Shown here in pieces: positions 1 through 8,729 of a DNA stretch of 64,000 nt. The stretch comes from UBA4416 sp048498515 (GTDB taxonomy: Bacteria; Bacteroidota; Bacteroidia; B-17B0; Aurantibacillaceae). Under the pieces are notes generated by a model. It was given only the letters and a program-made list of their open reading frames with translations, searched no databases and had not been told where the DNA came from. The stretch lies in assembly GCA_048498515.1 (NCBI GenBank), contig JBEHXV010000002.1, positions 124,001 through 188,000 of the forward strand, read 5' to 3'. The position numbers and the translations under genes were made by a program. Position 1 is the stretch's first letter, and each line of letters opens with the position of its first letter.

Positions 1-2123
1 TTTAAATTGGCATAAGGCGCGGAGGACAATAAGGGCAATTTATGTTCGGAAACAATTTTTATGGCCTTATTTTTTTTAAACTCCAGCACAAAGCTAAACA
101 CCGAGCCTGCATTTAATTTACTTTTCACCGAAACTGTTCCACCCTGTTGTTCCACCAGTTGTTTTGTAATGGATAAACCCAAGCCTGTTCCACCATATTT
201 ACGGGTGGTTTTAGCATTAACCTGCGTAAAATTCTCGAAGATCATGCCCAGTTTGTTTTCAGGAATGCCAATGCCCGTATCCGATACGCTAAACTCCAGG
301 CGCACAGCATCTGTCGTTTCGCCTAACAGGGAAACGGTGATCTCTATTTTTCCATTATGGGTAAATTTCACCGAGTTTTCTACCAGGTTCAACAAGATCT
401 GGTTTAAGCGAATGGCATCGCCTTCCAGTGTTTTGGGAATTGCAGGATCGATATTAAACGTTAAGCGGACATTTTTTTCCATGGCCCTGAACTCCAGCAG
501 GTGCACCAGGTTGCGGATGATCTGCTCCAGCTCAAAGGGCTGTCGGTTGAACAGGATCTTCTTTGCCATGATCTTTGAAAGGTCGAGCAATTCATTAATG
601 ATGGATAATAGGTTGTTGGAAGATTCCCTGATGGCGGTAACATATTCCTGTTGCTCTTTGTTAAGAGGCGTATCAATTAAATGGCTCGTCATGCCAATGA
701 TCCCGTTCATGGGCGTGCGAATTTCATGACTGGTATTTGCCAAAAACTGCTCCTGCGCTTCTTTGGCTTTTTCGGCCAGCTCTTTCGCTTTAAGGATCTT
801 TAAGGCCATTGTTTTTTTCTCGCGGTACAGGTAAAACACAAAGGCCAATACCAGTAAAATTGCTACAACCAGTACGATCAAATAATTACGTTGCGTTTTT
901 TTGGAATTGATTTCCCTGATCTGCGCTTCCGTATGTTTGGTCAGCAAGGCAATTTCCTTGTCTTTTCGTTGCAGATCGATCTGTGCCTGCAGGCGTGTGA
1001 TGTTGAAATTGGTGTTCTCATCAATCACGCTATCCTTGTATTCATTATATAATTTGTAATAACCGCAGGCCTCTTCAAACTTTTTTTGTTTGCTATGTAT
1101 ATCGCCGAGCCATTGGTAGTTGTCCCTTAAATGCATGGCCAGTCTTTGCTCAGCGGCCAGTGGAATTGTTTTGTTGTAATACTCCACCGCTTTATCATAA
1201 GCATGCATGGTGTAATACGTTTTGCCGAGCAATTCGTATGTGTTCAACAGCCACGATTTATCACCCAATGGCAGGTACACTTTTTCCGCCATCTCAAAAT
1301 AATGAATGGCTTTAATGGTTTTATTTAAACTCAGGTATACTTCGCCAAGGTTTAAATAACTTATGCCCTGGTAGTTTGCCAAATTAGCCGCCTGTGCCAG
1401 CTGCAACGATTGCATGGAGTAATTAAGCGATTCATACAAATGATGTTCGTTACCGCTTGCTTTGCCAAAGATATTGTAAGCATCTGATAAACTCACGTAG
1501 GAATTAATGTACTGTGGGGTGTTGCCGCTTAAGGCGGCAATGGTTCTTGCTTTTAAATAAGAGCTGATGGCCGACAGCATAAACGAGGTATCTTTGGCTT
1601 CCCTGCCTTTGTCCATTAAGCGGTTTCCTATCCTGCTCAGGGCGCTTATGGCAAGGGCGTTTTGTTTGCCCTGGTTTAACTCAAAAGCCTCTTTATAATA
1701 TCCAATGGCCTTATCGTAGTTTAATAAAACAGAGTACACATCGCCCACCGTTATGAAACATTTTATAACCGATACGGTATCGTCCGATTCCTGCGCAAGC
1801 TCTATGGCCTTTTTCAGGTTACCTAAAGCCTTCGAGTAATCACCACTATTGCGGTCAAGAATAGCCATTTCATTCAGGGCAGCTACTTTGCAGCTATCAT
1901 GTTTGATCTTTTCCGAGAGTTCAACAGCTTGCGTGGCATAGCTATAGGCTTTTTTTGCATCAAGGTCAATGTATTCATGCGCCAGCTGGCATAAGACGCG
2001 GGCCTTGTGTTTTTGATTAGTTGTTGTTTTAGCTACCCGGCTCAACGAATCAATAAAATGATTGTTTTGTGCCTGAAGGCATAAAACAAAAAATGACAGG
2101 TATGTTAAAAGCAGCTTGCGCAC
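1..2123 (-). CDS. TPR-containing sensor histidine kinase, 3' end beyond window
   Basis: Membrane sensor kinase of a two-component system, probably the front part of a hybrid kinase. The frame is open from a GTG at 2121-2123 to the window edge, so the C-terminus is missing. The first 20 residues (VRKLLLTYLSFFVLCLQAQ) are a signal peptide, which supports the GTG start. About 370 residues of TPR repeats follow, then a short coiled coil and one membrane span (NYLIVLVVAILLVLAFVFYL). The H-box SHEIRTPMNGI carries the phosphoacceptor near residue 466. N, G1 and G2 boxes (DTGIGIP, YGGTGLGL) complete the HATPase domain. Periplasmic TPRs plus a cytoplasmic kinase are common in Bacteroidota; the ligand is unknown. 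A receiver domain may follow outside the window. Confident as a kinase, not as to signal. Confidence 0.93.
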   Translation of the reverse strand, partial: MRKLLLTYLSFFVLCLQAQNNHFIDSLSRVAKTTTNQKHKARVLCQLAHEYIDLDAKKAYSYATQAVELSEKIKHDSCKVAALNEMAILDRNSGDYSKALGNLKKAIELAQESDDTVSVIKCFITVGDVYSVLLNYDKAIGYYKEAFELNQGKQNALAISALSRIGNRLMDKGREAKDTSFMLSAISSYLKARTIAALSGNTPQYINSYVSLSDAYNIFGKASGNEHHLYESLNYSMQSLQLAQAANLANYQGISYLNLGEVYLSLNKTIKAIHYFEMAEKVYLPLGDKSWLLNTYELLGKTYYTMHAYDKAVEYYNKTIPLAAEQRLAMHLRDNYQWLGDIHSKQKKFEEACGYYKLYNEYKDSVIDENTNFNITRLQAQIDLQRKDKEIALLTKHTEAQIREINSKKTQRNYLIVLVVAILLVLAFVFYLYREKKTMALKILKAKELAEKAKEAQEQFLANTSHEIRTPMNGIIGMTSHLIDTPLNKEQQEYVTAIRESSNNLLSIINELLDLSKIMAKKILFNRQPFELEQIIRNLVHLLEFRAMEKNVRLTFNIDPAIPKTLEGDAIRLNQILLNLVENSVKFTHNGKIEITVSLLGETTDAVRLEFSVSDTGIGIPENKLGMIFENFTQVNAKTTRKYGGTGLGLSITKQLVEQQGGTVSVKSKLNAGSVFSFVLEFKKNKAIKIVSEHKLPLLSSAPYANL

Positions 2124-2171
2124 GAGGCTTTGTATTTATGAACTGGGAACAGGAAATTTGAAAATGAAGGC

Positions 2172-2179
2172 CAAAATTA
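2172..2179 (-). promoter_or_regulatory. Predicted -7 element for the TPR kinase gene
   Basis: Read on the minus strand this is TAATTTTG, an exact match to the Bacteroidota -7 consensus TAnnTTTG, about 50 bases upstream of the GTG start at 2123. No TTG lies at the ideal distance for a -33 element; the nearest are 11 and 15 bases upstream. This is inference from consensus matching only. Confidence 0.35.
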
Positions 2180-2333
2180 CACTAAAAAAACAAGCAACGA
2201 GGCTTTTTTCGTTAATTTTTAGGAAACACCGTGTATTAGGATAATGTAGGAATAAATTAATCTATTTTTCTATTTCTTTTTTCTTAGTCAAAAAAGAAAC
2301 AAAAAGACAAGTCAAAACGATCGAAGCCCGCTC

Positions 2334-2403
2334 TTTTAATTTTTAAGTTTCGCAGCTGAAAAACACGGAAGGTTTTTCAGCTGCGAAACTTAAAAAATTA
2401 AAA
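2334..2403. repeat. Long perfect stem-loop in intergenic DNA
   Basis: Two arms of about 31 bases (2334-2364 and 2372-2403) pair almost perfectly, with one extra A in the right arm, around the 7-base loop ACGGAAG. The GC-rich centre of each arm contains CGCAGCTG. The hairpin lies in a 693-base stretch (2124-2816) without a convincing gene. It is flanked by A-rich DNA and by CGACGGCGCCGCG and GCGCGCTGCC blocks. It resembles dispersed intergenic repeats of Bacteroidota more than a terminator, since neither neighbouring gene ends here. Function is unknown. Confidence 0.8.
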
Positions 2404-2558
2404 TTCACATCTCGACGGCGCCGCGTTTTGACAGGCCTGCGCGCTGCCTTGTAAAGGTTTTATATTAATATAGGATATAAACTACCAAATAAATTACTGC
2501 AAAGAGAAGATGTCTGGCTTTAAAATTAAATATTAATAGGACAGCGCGTGGGAGTGAA

Positions 2559-2574
2559 TCCGCCAGCTGGCGGA
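2559..2574. repeat. 16-bp perfect palindrome, recurs near 36335
   Basis: TCCGCCAGCTGGCGGA is a perfect palindrome. The same 16 bases plus a following C recur at 36335-36351, also between genes. A 17-base match inside 64 kb is unlikely by chance, so this is probably a member of a dispersed palindromic repeat family. Confidence 0.75.
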
Positions 2575-2576
2575 CG

Positions 2577-2631
2577 AACCGCCATTTTTTACTCCGTTTC
2601 CTGGGCAGCCTGTGCGTAAAAAATGGCGGTT
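2577..2631. repeat. Inverted repeat with 16-bp arms
   Basis: AACCGCCATTTTTTAC (2577-2592) and its exact reverse complement (2616-2631) enclose 23 bases. It sits directly beside the 2559 palindrome. An apparent minus-strand frame across 2465-2665 is built largely from these repeats and is not considered a gene. Together with the stem-loop at 2334-2403 it makes this interval a repeat cluster. Confidence 0.7.
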
Positions 2632-2757
2632 GGTTTTCGTTCTTGATTTTTTTGTTACTCTGCACACATGCCGGCTCAATTGTGTGCTACACAATTGCCC
2701 TCATCAAGGAAAAAAGTAAGCAAATTATATAAAATAAACCTACAATATAACTTTAGG

Positions 2758-2797
2758 AAATAAAAAAGCATCGGTTAAAAAACCAATGCCTTTTTAT
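2758..2797 (-). terminator. Intrinsic terminator downstream of cyanophycin synthetase
   Basis: The arms GCATCGGTT (2768-2776) and AACCAATGC (2781-2789) pair with one mismatch around a short A-rich loop. A/T runs on both sides could make it work in both directions. It lies 20-50 bases past the cyanophycin synthetase stop codon. Confidence 0.65.
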
Positions 2798-2816
2798 ATT
2801 CAGTATTACAATCGCT

Positions 2817-5474
2817 CTAGTAAATACCGTTTGAATGGTTGATAAGCTTGTCGATAGAGGTTTCGTGAGCAGTGTGCTTTTCCTGCGCTATGGTCACATA
2901 ATCTATTACCTCGTAAATTTTGTCGGCAAGTATGGTAATAAAGGCGTTATCAACAGCTGTGTCAATGGCGTATTGAATGGCGTCTTTTTCGCTTGAAATA
3001 ATTTTAATTTTTGGTTTGGCCTCACTGTAAATCCCTTCCAGCAACAAAGACGTGATCTCTTCCTTAGTACGCCCTCTCAGGTCCTGGTCATGTTTAATGA
3101 TGATCTCATCAAATGTTTGGGCGCACAAGCGGCCAATGGTTCTGATGTCCTCGTCCCTGCGGTCGCCGGTGGCCGATACCAATGCTACTTTTACCGAAGC
3201 CTCGGTTTTATCCATGAATTTTTTCAATTGTACAAAACCATCCGGGTTGTGTGCATAATCAATCATTACCGTATAGTTTTTAAAGTCGAAGATGTTCATG
3301 CGTCCCGGTGTTTGTGTGGCCGATGGAATAAATGAGCGAAGAGCTTCCCTGATGGTTTCGATGCTAAAACCCTGTATGACTGATGCCAGTGCCGCTGGCA
3401 AAATATTTTTTATCATGGCTTCCGCGCGTCCGTTCATGCTTAGTGGAATGTTCACGATCTTTTCGATGCGTGTTTTCCATTCACCTTTACAGATTACCAG
3501 GTAACCTTTTTCAATGATGGCAGCCATACCACCTTCCTGGCAATGTTTTATGATCCGCTCATTCTGACTGTTGGTACTAAACAAGGCCACATTGCAGTCA
3601 ATGTCGTCTTTCATGGCATACACCAGGTCGTCGTCCGCGTTCAGGATGGAATAGCCACTGTCCTTAGTACTTCTTGGCACTACACGTTTCACTTTGGCAA
3701 GGTCTTCCAGTGTATGAATATCTTTTAAACCCAAATGGTCTTCGGTAACATTGGTAACGATGCTGACATCGCATTGGTCGAATCCCAAACCCGAACGTAG
3801 AATTCCCCCACGGGCGCATTCCAGCACGGCAAAATCAACGGTAGGGTCCAGCAAAATGGTTTCGGCGCTCGACGGGCCCGTGCAGTCACCCGAATAGATC
3901 GTATGGCCGTTAATGTAAATACCCTCGGTAGTTGTATAACCTACGTTATGCCCATTTTGTTTTGCTATATGTGCTATTAAGCGGGTGGTGGTGGTTTTAC
4001 CATTGGTCCCGGTAACTGCTATCAAAGGAATCCGGCCTGATTCATTGCCAGGGAACATCATGTTCATGATAGGCTCGGCTACGTTGCGGGCTAATCCTTT
4101 CGACGGGTTTAAGTGCATGCGTAAACCAGGACAGGCGTTTACTTCTACAATACCGCCATTGTCGTTATTAATAGGAACACTTACATTCCTGGCTACTACA
4201 TCTATGCCGCAGATATCAAGATTCAGAAGACGCGCTACACGTTCGGCCATAAACACATTTTCAGGGTGCACCAGGTCGGTCACATCCGTTGAGGTGCCAC
4301 CGGTGCTGATGTTCGCGGTATCTTTCAGGAACAGAATCTCGCCCAAAGGTAAAACGCTTTGCAGGTTCAGGTTTTTTTTCGCGAGAATGTTCTCTGTGAT
4401 CTCATCGACGTGAATGCGGGTCATTACTTTTTCATGGCCATCGCCGCGGTTAGGATCGGCATTTGTTTGATCGATCAGTTCCTGGATGCTTGCTTTTCCA
4501 TCGCCCATTACCATGGCCGGTGTACGTTTTGCTACCGCTACCAGTTTGTAATTAATAAGTAAAAAGCGGTAATCGTCACCCTCTAAAAATTTTTCCACGA
4601 TCACTTCCCTCGAAACGGTTTTAGCAATGTGAAAAGCGGAAATGGCTTGCTCAAGAGTTGTAATATTTGTAGTAATGCCCCTGCCATGGTTTCCGTCGAC
4701 AGGTTTTAGTACCACAGGGAAATGAATTTCCGTCAAGGCTTCTTTCAAATCCCTTTCATTATATAGTAACAGGCCCGATGGAACAGGAATATGAGCTTTT
4801 GATAAGATCTTTTTTGTTTCGTCCTTATCGCCTGCCATCTCTATTCCAATTCCACTGGTATTCCCTGTAATGGTTGCACGTATGGTTTTTTGCTTGTTCC
4901 CCTGGCCAAAGGCAATAAGCGAACCGTTATTTAACCGTTTGTATGGTATGTTTCTTTTTTCGGCTTCTTTTACAATAGAACCTGTGCTTGGCCCAAAGCT
5001 ATAACGGGCTTTCAGGTAACGTAATTCTTCCAGGTCTTTTTCAAGATCATAGGGCTCATTATCAATCATTGCCTGCGCTATGCATATGGCGGCCTGCCCG
5101 GCATACACGCCAGCCTGTTCAATCTCATAGGAAAACACCACATGGTACACTCCCTCATCTTTTGTGGAACGGGTGCGTCCATAGCCACATTCCATGCCGG
5201 CGAGCGACTGAATTTCAAGAGCGATGTGTTCAATCACATGGCCCATCCAGGTGCCATGTTCAACGCGTTGCAAAAACCCTCCTTCATGCCCTTCCGAACA
5301 CTCGTGCGTATATAAGGATGGGATAAGGGCTTCCAAACGTTCGGCAAAACCTTCAATTTTATTAGTAGGATAGTGTTCGAGCTCTCCAATATCTAATTTT
5401 AATACAATTACTTTTTTACGGAAATTGGACCAGTAGTTAGGCCCGCGCATCACTTTCGTTTCAAGGGTTATCAT
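2817..5474 (-). CDS. cphA: Cyanophycin synthetase
   Basis: ATP-dependent enzyme that polymerises aspartate and arginine (or a related basic amino acid) into cyanophycin, a nitrogen-storage polymer. Its 885 residues match the usual family length. An N-terminal CphA-specific region (about 1-160) precedes an ATP-grasp domain (about 210-470) with KPVDGNHGRGI near 257 and EVNACPGLRMH near 444. A Mur-ligase-like domain follows, with the P-loop GTNGKTTTT near 489, the NVTEDHLG motif near 575 and a DYAHNPDG motif near the C-terminal domain. ATG start. The gene stands alone between a repeat-rich gap and a divergent two-component operon. Cyanophycinase, often adjacent in other genomes, is not in the window. 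Confidence 0.96.
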   Translation of the reverse strand: MITLETKVMRGPNYWSNFRKKVIVLKLDIGELEHYPTNKIEGFAERLEALIPSLYTHECSEGHEGGFLQRVEHGTWMGHVIEHIALEIQSLAGMECGYGRTRSTKDEGVYHVVFSYEIEQAGVYAGQAAICIAQAMIDNEPYDLEKDLEELRYLKARYSFGPSTGSIVKEAEKRNIPYKRLNNGSLIAFGQGNKQKTIRATITGNTSGIGIEMAGDKDETKKILSKAHIPVPSGLLLYNERDLKEALTEIHFPVVLKPVDGNHGRGITTNITTLEQAISAFHIAKTVSREVIVEKFLEGDDYRFLLINYKLVAVAKRTPAMVMGDGKASIQELIDQTNADPNRGDGHEKVMTRIHVDEITENILAKKNLNLQSVLPLGEILFLKDTANISTGGTSTDVTDLVHPENVFMAERVARLLNLDICGIDVVARNVSVPINNDNGGIVEVNACPGLRMHLNPSKGLARNVAEPIMNMMFPGNESGRIPLIAVTGTNGKTTTTRLIAHIAKQNGHNVGYTTTEGIYINGHTIYSGDCTGPSSAETILLDPTVDFAVLECARGGILRSGLGFDQCDVSIVTNVTEDHLGLKDIHTLEDLAKVKRVVPRSTKDSGYSILNADDDLVYAMKDDIDCNVALFSTNSQNERIIKHCQEGGMAAIIEKGYLVICKGEWKTRIEKIVNIPLSMNGRAEAMIKNILPAALASVIQGFSIETIREALRSFIPSATQTPGRMNIFDFKNYTVMIDYAHNPDGFVQLKKFMDKTEASVKVALVSATGDRRDEDIRTIGRLCAQTFDEIIIKHDQDLRGRTKEEITSLLLEGIYSEAKPKIKIISSEKDAIQYAIDTAVDNAFITILADKIYEVIDYVTIAQEKHTAHETSIDKLINHSNGIY

Positions 5475-5679
5475 AACAGCAGTTTTAGTACAGGCCTTTA
5501 GTACGATTCCTATGCCATAAGTTAACCACCTAAAAATCAGCTTATTTCAGGTTTTAAAAACAGGGAACAATTCTACATTTTGGGGAAAAATTTTCCAATT
5601 TTTGCCCTCTTTGCCATGAAATTGGGGTAAATGATATTCAATAATATTTATGTAATATTGTTTTGAAAACCAGAACGCA

Positions 5680-6324
5680 TTGGAAAAACAGGAGTTGAGA
5701 ATAGTGATAGCCGACGACCATCAGATGTTTATAGATGGCGTGCGATCGCTTTTGCGAAAGGACAAACGGTTTGTATTTGTAAAAGAAGCCCTGAATGGCG
5801 AAGAAGCTTTTGGTTTTATTTCCTCCAACCCGGTTGACCTTTTGATTACCGATATCAGCATGCCCGGAATGAGCGGGACAGAACTTACCAAAAGAACAAA
5901 ACAACAATTCCCTGATGTAAAAGTATTGGTCCTCACCATGTTTAAGGACAGGGCTATTATTGCCGAGATCATTGAATCGGAGGCGGAAGGGTATATCCTT
6001 AAAAATACCGGGCGTGATGAGTTGATAGCCGCTATTGAAAAAATAATGGACAATGGCACGTATTACAGCCAGGAAGTACTAAGTGAGCTCTTGTTGAAAA
6101 AACCGGCCAAAGAAAAAACCGGCACACCCGGTAATGATTTAACAGAGCGGGAACTGGAAATTGTTAAATTAATAGCGGAAGAGTATACAACAGCCGAAAT
6201 AGCCGAAAAATTATTCATTAGCCCGCGCACCGTTGATACACACCGAAAGAACATCCTGGAAAAGACAAATTCCAAAACCATTGTTGGTTTAATGAAATAC
6301 GTGTTTGAGAATGGGTTGTTATAG
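5680..6324 (+). CDS. NarL/FixJ-family response regulator
   Basis: DNA-binding response regulator of 214 residues. The receiver domain has the acidic pair in IADDHQ (residues 12-13) and the phosphoacceptor Asp58 in LLITDISMPG. A GerE/LuxR-type HTH spans about 146-210 with SPRTVDTHRKN. In frame, only a TTG at 5680 lies between an upstream stop (5653) and the essential IADDHQ motif, so translation very probably starts at TTG. The stop overlaps the start of the following histidine kinase gene by 14 bases, so the two form an operon and are the likely cognate pair. It is divergent from cphA, but nothing in the sequence proves that it controls cphA. Confidence 0.95.
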   Translation: MEKQELRIVIADDHQMFIDGVRSLLRKDKRFVFVKEALNGEEAFGFISSNPVDLLITDISMPGMSGTELTKRTKQQFPDVKVLVLTMFKDRAIIAEIIESEAEGYILKNTGRDELIAAIEKIMDNGTYYSQEVLSELLLKKPAKEKTGTPGNDLTERELEIVKLIAEEYTTAEIAEKLFISPRTVDTHRKNILEKTNSKTIVGLMKYVFENGLL

Positions 6325-8254
6325 AAAAATAATTCTTCTTGTATTTTTTTTACTGCCCGCGGTTTTTTTTAGTCAGAAAAACCGTACCATCGATAGTCTT
6401 GAAAACAGTTTAAAAAAGCCGGGCCTTTCCCTTAAGGCTCAATGCAAACTTTACGGCGACCTTTGCTGGGAATATAATGCAACGGATAAGATCAAAGCAG
6501 TCAACTATGGGAACCTCGAACTACAGGGAGGCCGGGAATTGAATAACGATACCCTGATCTCCCAGGCCTACCATGACCTGGCCACGGTGTATTTGCAAAA
6601 CAATGACTATGGTTTGTCCCGTAATTATTATTACCGGGCTTTGCTCATTCGTCAGAAGCTGAACGATAAACGCCAGGTTGCGGCCACCCTGAGCGGCATA
6701 GCGGCTTTGGATGGCTACCTTGGGAATGTGTATGCGGCATTACAAACCAACATCCGTATTTTAAAAGTGTTTGAAGAACTTCGTGATTCCTCCTCGCTAA
6801 GTACGATTGAAGGAAATATTGGAGAACTGTACAATAAGATCAAAAATTACAAAAAAGCCATACCCTACCTGTTGCATGCTCATGCTTATTTTAAAAGCAA
6901 GCAGGACGAATACCAGCAGGCACAAACAGCCTTAAACCTTTCGAGCGCATACCAGGACATGAAGGATGTTGAATTGGCAAGGCAATACCTGGATGAAGCG
7001 TATGCGATCTTTTTACGGAATGAGGCTTATCGTGAGCAGATAGAATCACTGAATTACCTGGCGATACTTATGCGCGAAAGCGGGCAGTATGATAAAAGCA
7101 TTGGGTATTATTTGCAGGCCTTGAAGATCAGTGAGCAGACGCAGTCTTCCCGCGAAAAAGCAAATTCACAGGTAGGGCTGGGGAATATCTACGTTCTTTT
7201 AAACGATCAGCGAAAAGCGGAAACCTATTATCTGCAAGCCCTGGAAATTTTCAAAGCCCTGGACCTGAAGGAAGAAATTGCTGTTTGCTACAAAAGCCTG
7301 AGCGCGATTAAAAACAAAGAAGGCGATCTGAAAGCTGCCAACACCTATTTAAATGATTACCTCGCTTTAAAAGACACCATTGGCATTATTGAAAATAAAA
7401 AACAACTCGAAGAGCTTGGCGTAAAATACGAAACCGAGAAAAAGGAACAGGAAAATGAGTTGTTGGTGAGTGCCAACCAAATTCAAGCCCTGGCGCTTAG
7501 TAAGCAAAAGATCATCCTGCTTGTGCTCATTGCTGTGTTTGTATTAATTGTTGTTATTGCTTTATTACTTTACAGCCGTTACAAGGCAAAACAAAAAGCA
7601 CTTTTTTTAGAGGAGGTGGCCAACCAGGAAAAACTACGTTTTAAGGCCATGCTTGAGTCGGAAGAGAAAGAACGGATGCGTATTGCCAAAGAACTGCACG
7701 ATGGCTTGGGGCAGTTGCTTTCTACCGCACGGCTTAATGTGGCGGCGCTTAATGGAAGTGTGGCCAAAGAAGATGAGGATATTTTGAACACGTCGCTTAA
7801 AGTGATTGATACCGCCTGCGATGAAGTGCGAAGCATTTCACATAATATGATGCCGGTAGCGCTGATGCGCCGTGGACTCCTGAAAGCGCTGGAAGAAATG
7901 GCATCGGAAATAAGCCGCTCGCATAACATGAAGGCGGTATTGACGGCCGATGAAAACATCCGTTTTTCGGAAGAGAAAGAAATTGCCCTTTACCGCATCG
8001 TCCAGGAAGTGGTGAATAACATGATAAAACATGCCGGTGCTACGGAAATAAGCATTTGGCTTACCGCTTCGGCCGAAACCACTTCCTTAACCATAACCGA
8101 TAATGGTAAGGGTTTTGATACGAATGCCATTGAACGATCGACAGGGCTGGGATGGAAGAACATCTTTTCGCGTGTGGCCCTGCTCAACGGAACCATTGCA
8201 GTTGATTCCATGATAGGAAAAGGCACAAAAGTGATGGTCTTTTTTCCGGCATAA
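6311..8254 (+). CDS. TPR histidine kinase of the NarX/DesK (HisKA_3) type
   Basis: Sensor kinase partner of the preceding response regulator. The ATG at 6311 is chosen over a TTG at 6305 because it gives a clean signal peptide (MGCYRKIILLVFFLLPAVFF). Periplasmic TPR repeats occupy about 30-375. A membrane span lies near 397-422 and a coiled coil follows. The HisKA_3 motif KELHDGLGQLLS holds the phosphoacceptor His463, and the HATPase domain ends with DNGKGFD and GLGWKNI. Extracytoplasmic TPRs with a DesK-like transmitter are typical of Bacteroidota. The signal is unknown. Confidence 0.95.
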   Translation: MGCYRKIILLVFFLLPAVFFSQKNRTIDSLENSLKKPGLSLKAQCKLYGDLCWEYNATDKIKAVNYGNLELQGGRELNNDTLISQAYHDLATVYLQNNDYGLSRNYYYRALLIRQKLNDKRQVAATLSGIAALDGYLGNVYAALQTNIRILKVFEELRDSSSLSTIEGNIGELYNKIKNYKKAIPYLLHAHAYFKSKQDEYQQAQTALNLSSAYQDMKDVELARQYLDEAYAIFLRNEAYREQIESLNYLAILMRESGQYDKSIGYYLQALKISEQTQSSREKANSQVGLGNIYVLLNDQRKAETYYLQALEIFKALDLKEEIAVCYKSLSAIKNKEGDLKAANTYLNDYLALKDTIGIIENKKQLEELGVKYETEKKEQENELLVSANQIQALALSKQKIILLVLIAVFVLIVVIALLLYSRYKAKQKALFLEEVANQEKLRFKAMLESEEKERMRIAKELHDGLGQLLSTARLNVAALNGSVAKEDEDILNTSLKVIDTACDEVRSISHNMMPVALMRRGLLKALEEMASEISRSHNMKAVLTADENIRFSEEKEIALYRIVQEVVNNMIKHAGATEISIWLTASAETTSLTITDNGKGFDTNAIERSTGLGWKNIFSRVALLNGTIAVDSMIGKGTKVMVFFPA

Positions 8255-8342
8255 ATCCGCCTCAACATATACCTAATCTCCGCAACGTAAAATACCCAGG
8301 GCTGCTGAGTATAATTTACACAGGCATGCATACGTTTATGTT

Positions 8343-8627
8343 ATGATAAACGATGCTTTAAAAAACAAACTCACCGCAAGGGAAACAGAAATTCTCAGTT
8401 TGATCGTACAGGAACGAACTTCGGCCGAAATAGCGTCCCTGCTGCATTTAAGTATCCGCACGGTGGATACGCACCGCAAGAACATGATCCGTAAAACGGG
8501 ATCAACGACCCTGATTGGCCTGGTAAAATTTGCCATCCGGCTCGGGCTTTTGGAGGGGTATTACTTTAAGAAAAAATCAAAACAAAAACAGAAGACAAAC
8601 CATATCCGTAATGCTACGGATACCTAA
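8343..8627 (+). CDS. Receiver-less LuxR-type HTH protein
   Basis: A 94-residue protein consisting almost only of a GerE/LuxR HTH (residues about 8-70, with SIRTVDTHRKNMI) and a lysine/glutamine-rich tail. It is clearly paralogous to the HTH of the regulator at 5680: both contain TVDTHRKN and end the domain with GLL. No receiver-domain remnant is visible in the 88 bases upstream, so it looks like a complete small gene rather than a decayed response regulator. It lies directly behind the cognate kinase gene. It could bind the same operators constitutively or compete with the phosphorylated regulator; that is inference. Confidence 0.8.
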   Translation: MINDALKNKLTARETEILSLIVQERTSAEIASLLHLSIRTVDTHRKNMIRKTGSTTLIGLVKFAIRLGLLEGYYFKKKSKQKQKTNHIRNATDT

Positions 8628-8646
8628 AAATACCTAGCGCTACGGA

Positions 8647-8677
8647 TTGTATGGCGCTTTTTAATCGCTCATCTTTG
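8647..8677 (+). promoter_or_regulatory. Predicted promoter of the ankyrin-repeat gene
   Basis: TTG at 8647-8649, a 20-base spacer and CATCTTTG at 8670-8677 match the Bacteroidota -33/-7 arrangement with one mismatch in the -7 element. The start codon at 8730 follows about 50 bases later. The weak inverted repeat AGCGC/GCGCT plus TTTT at 8636-8662 overlaps it and could end the upstream transcript. Consensus-based inference. Confidence 0.4.
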
Positions 8678-8729
8678 CTGCATGATCCGGTCAATTAAAT
8701 TTTATATAAACAAACCTAAACCACATACC

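Noticed and set aside
2465..2665. Minus-strand frame of 66 codons in the repeat cluster
   Set aside because: It is built from the inverted repeats at 2559 and 2577, has no start signal or family features, and lies in DNA with other dispersed repeats.
3985..4413. Plus-strand frame of 142 codons opposite cphA
   Set aside because: It is a shadow of the conserved ATP-grasp part of cyanophycin synthetase; its product is low in recognisable motifs and cphA is certain.
8636..8662. Intrinsic terminator after the HTH-only gene
   Set aside because: The stem is only 5 bp with a 13-base loop and overlaps a better promoter match, so it is mentioned only with that promoter.
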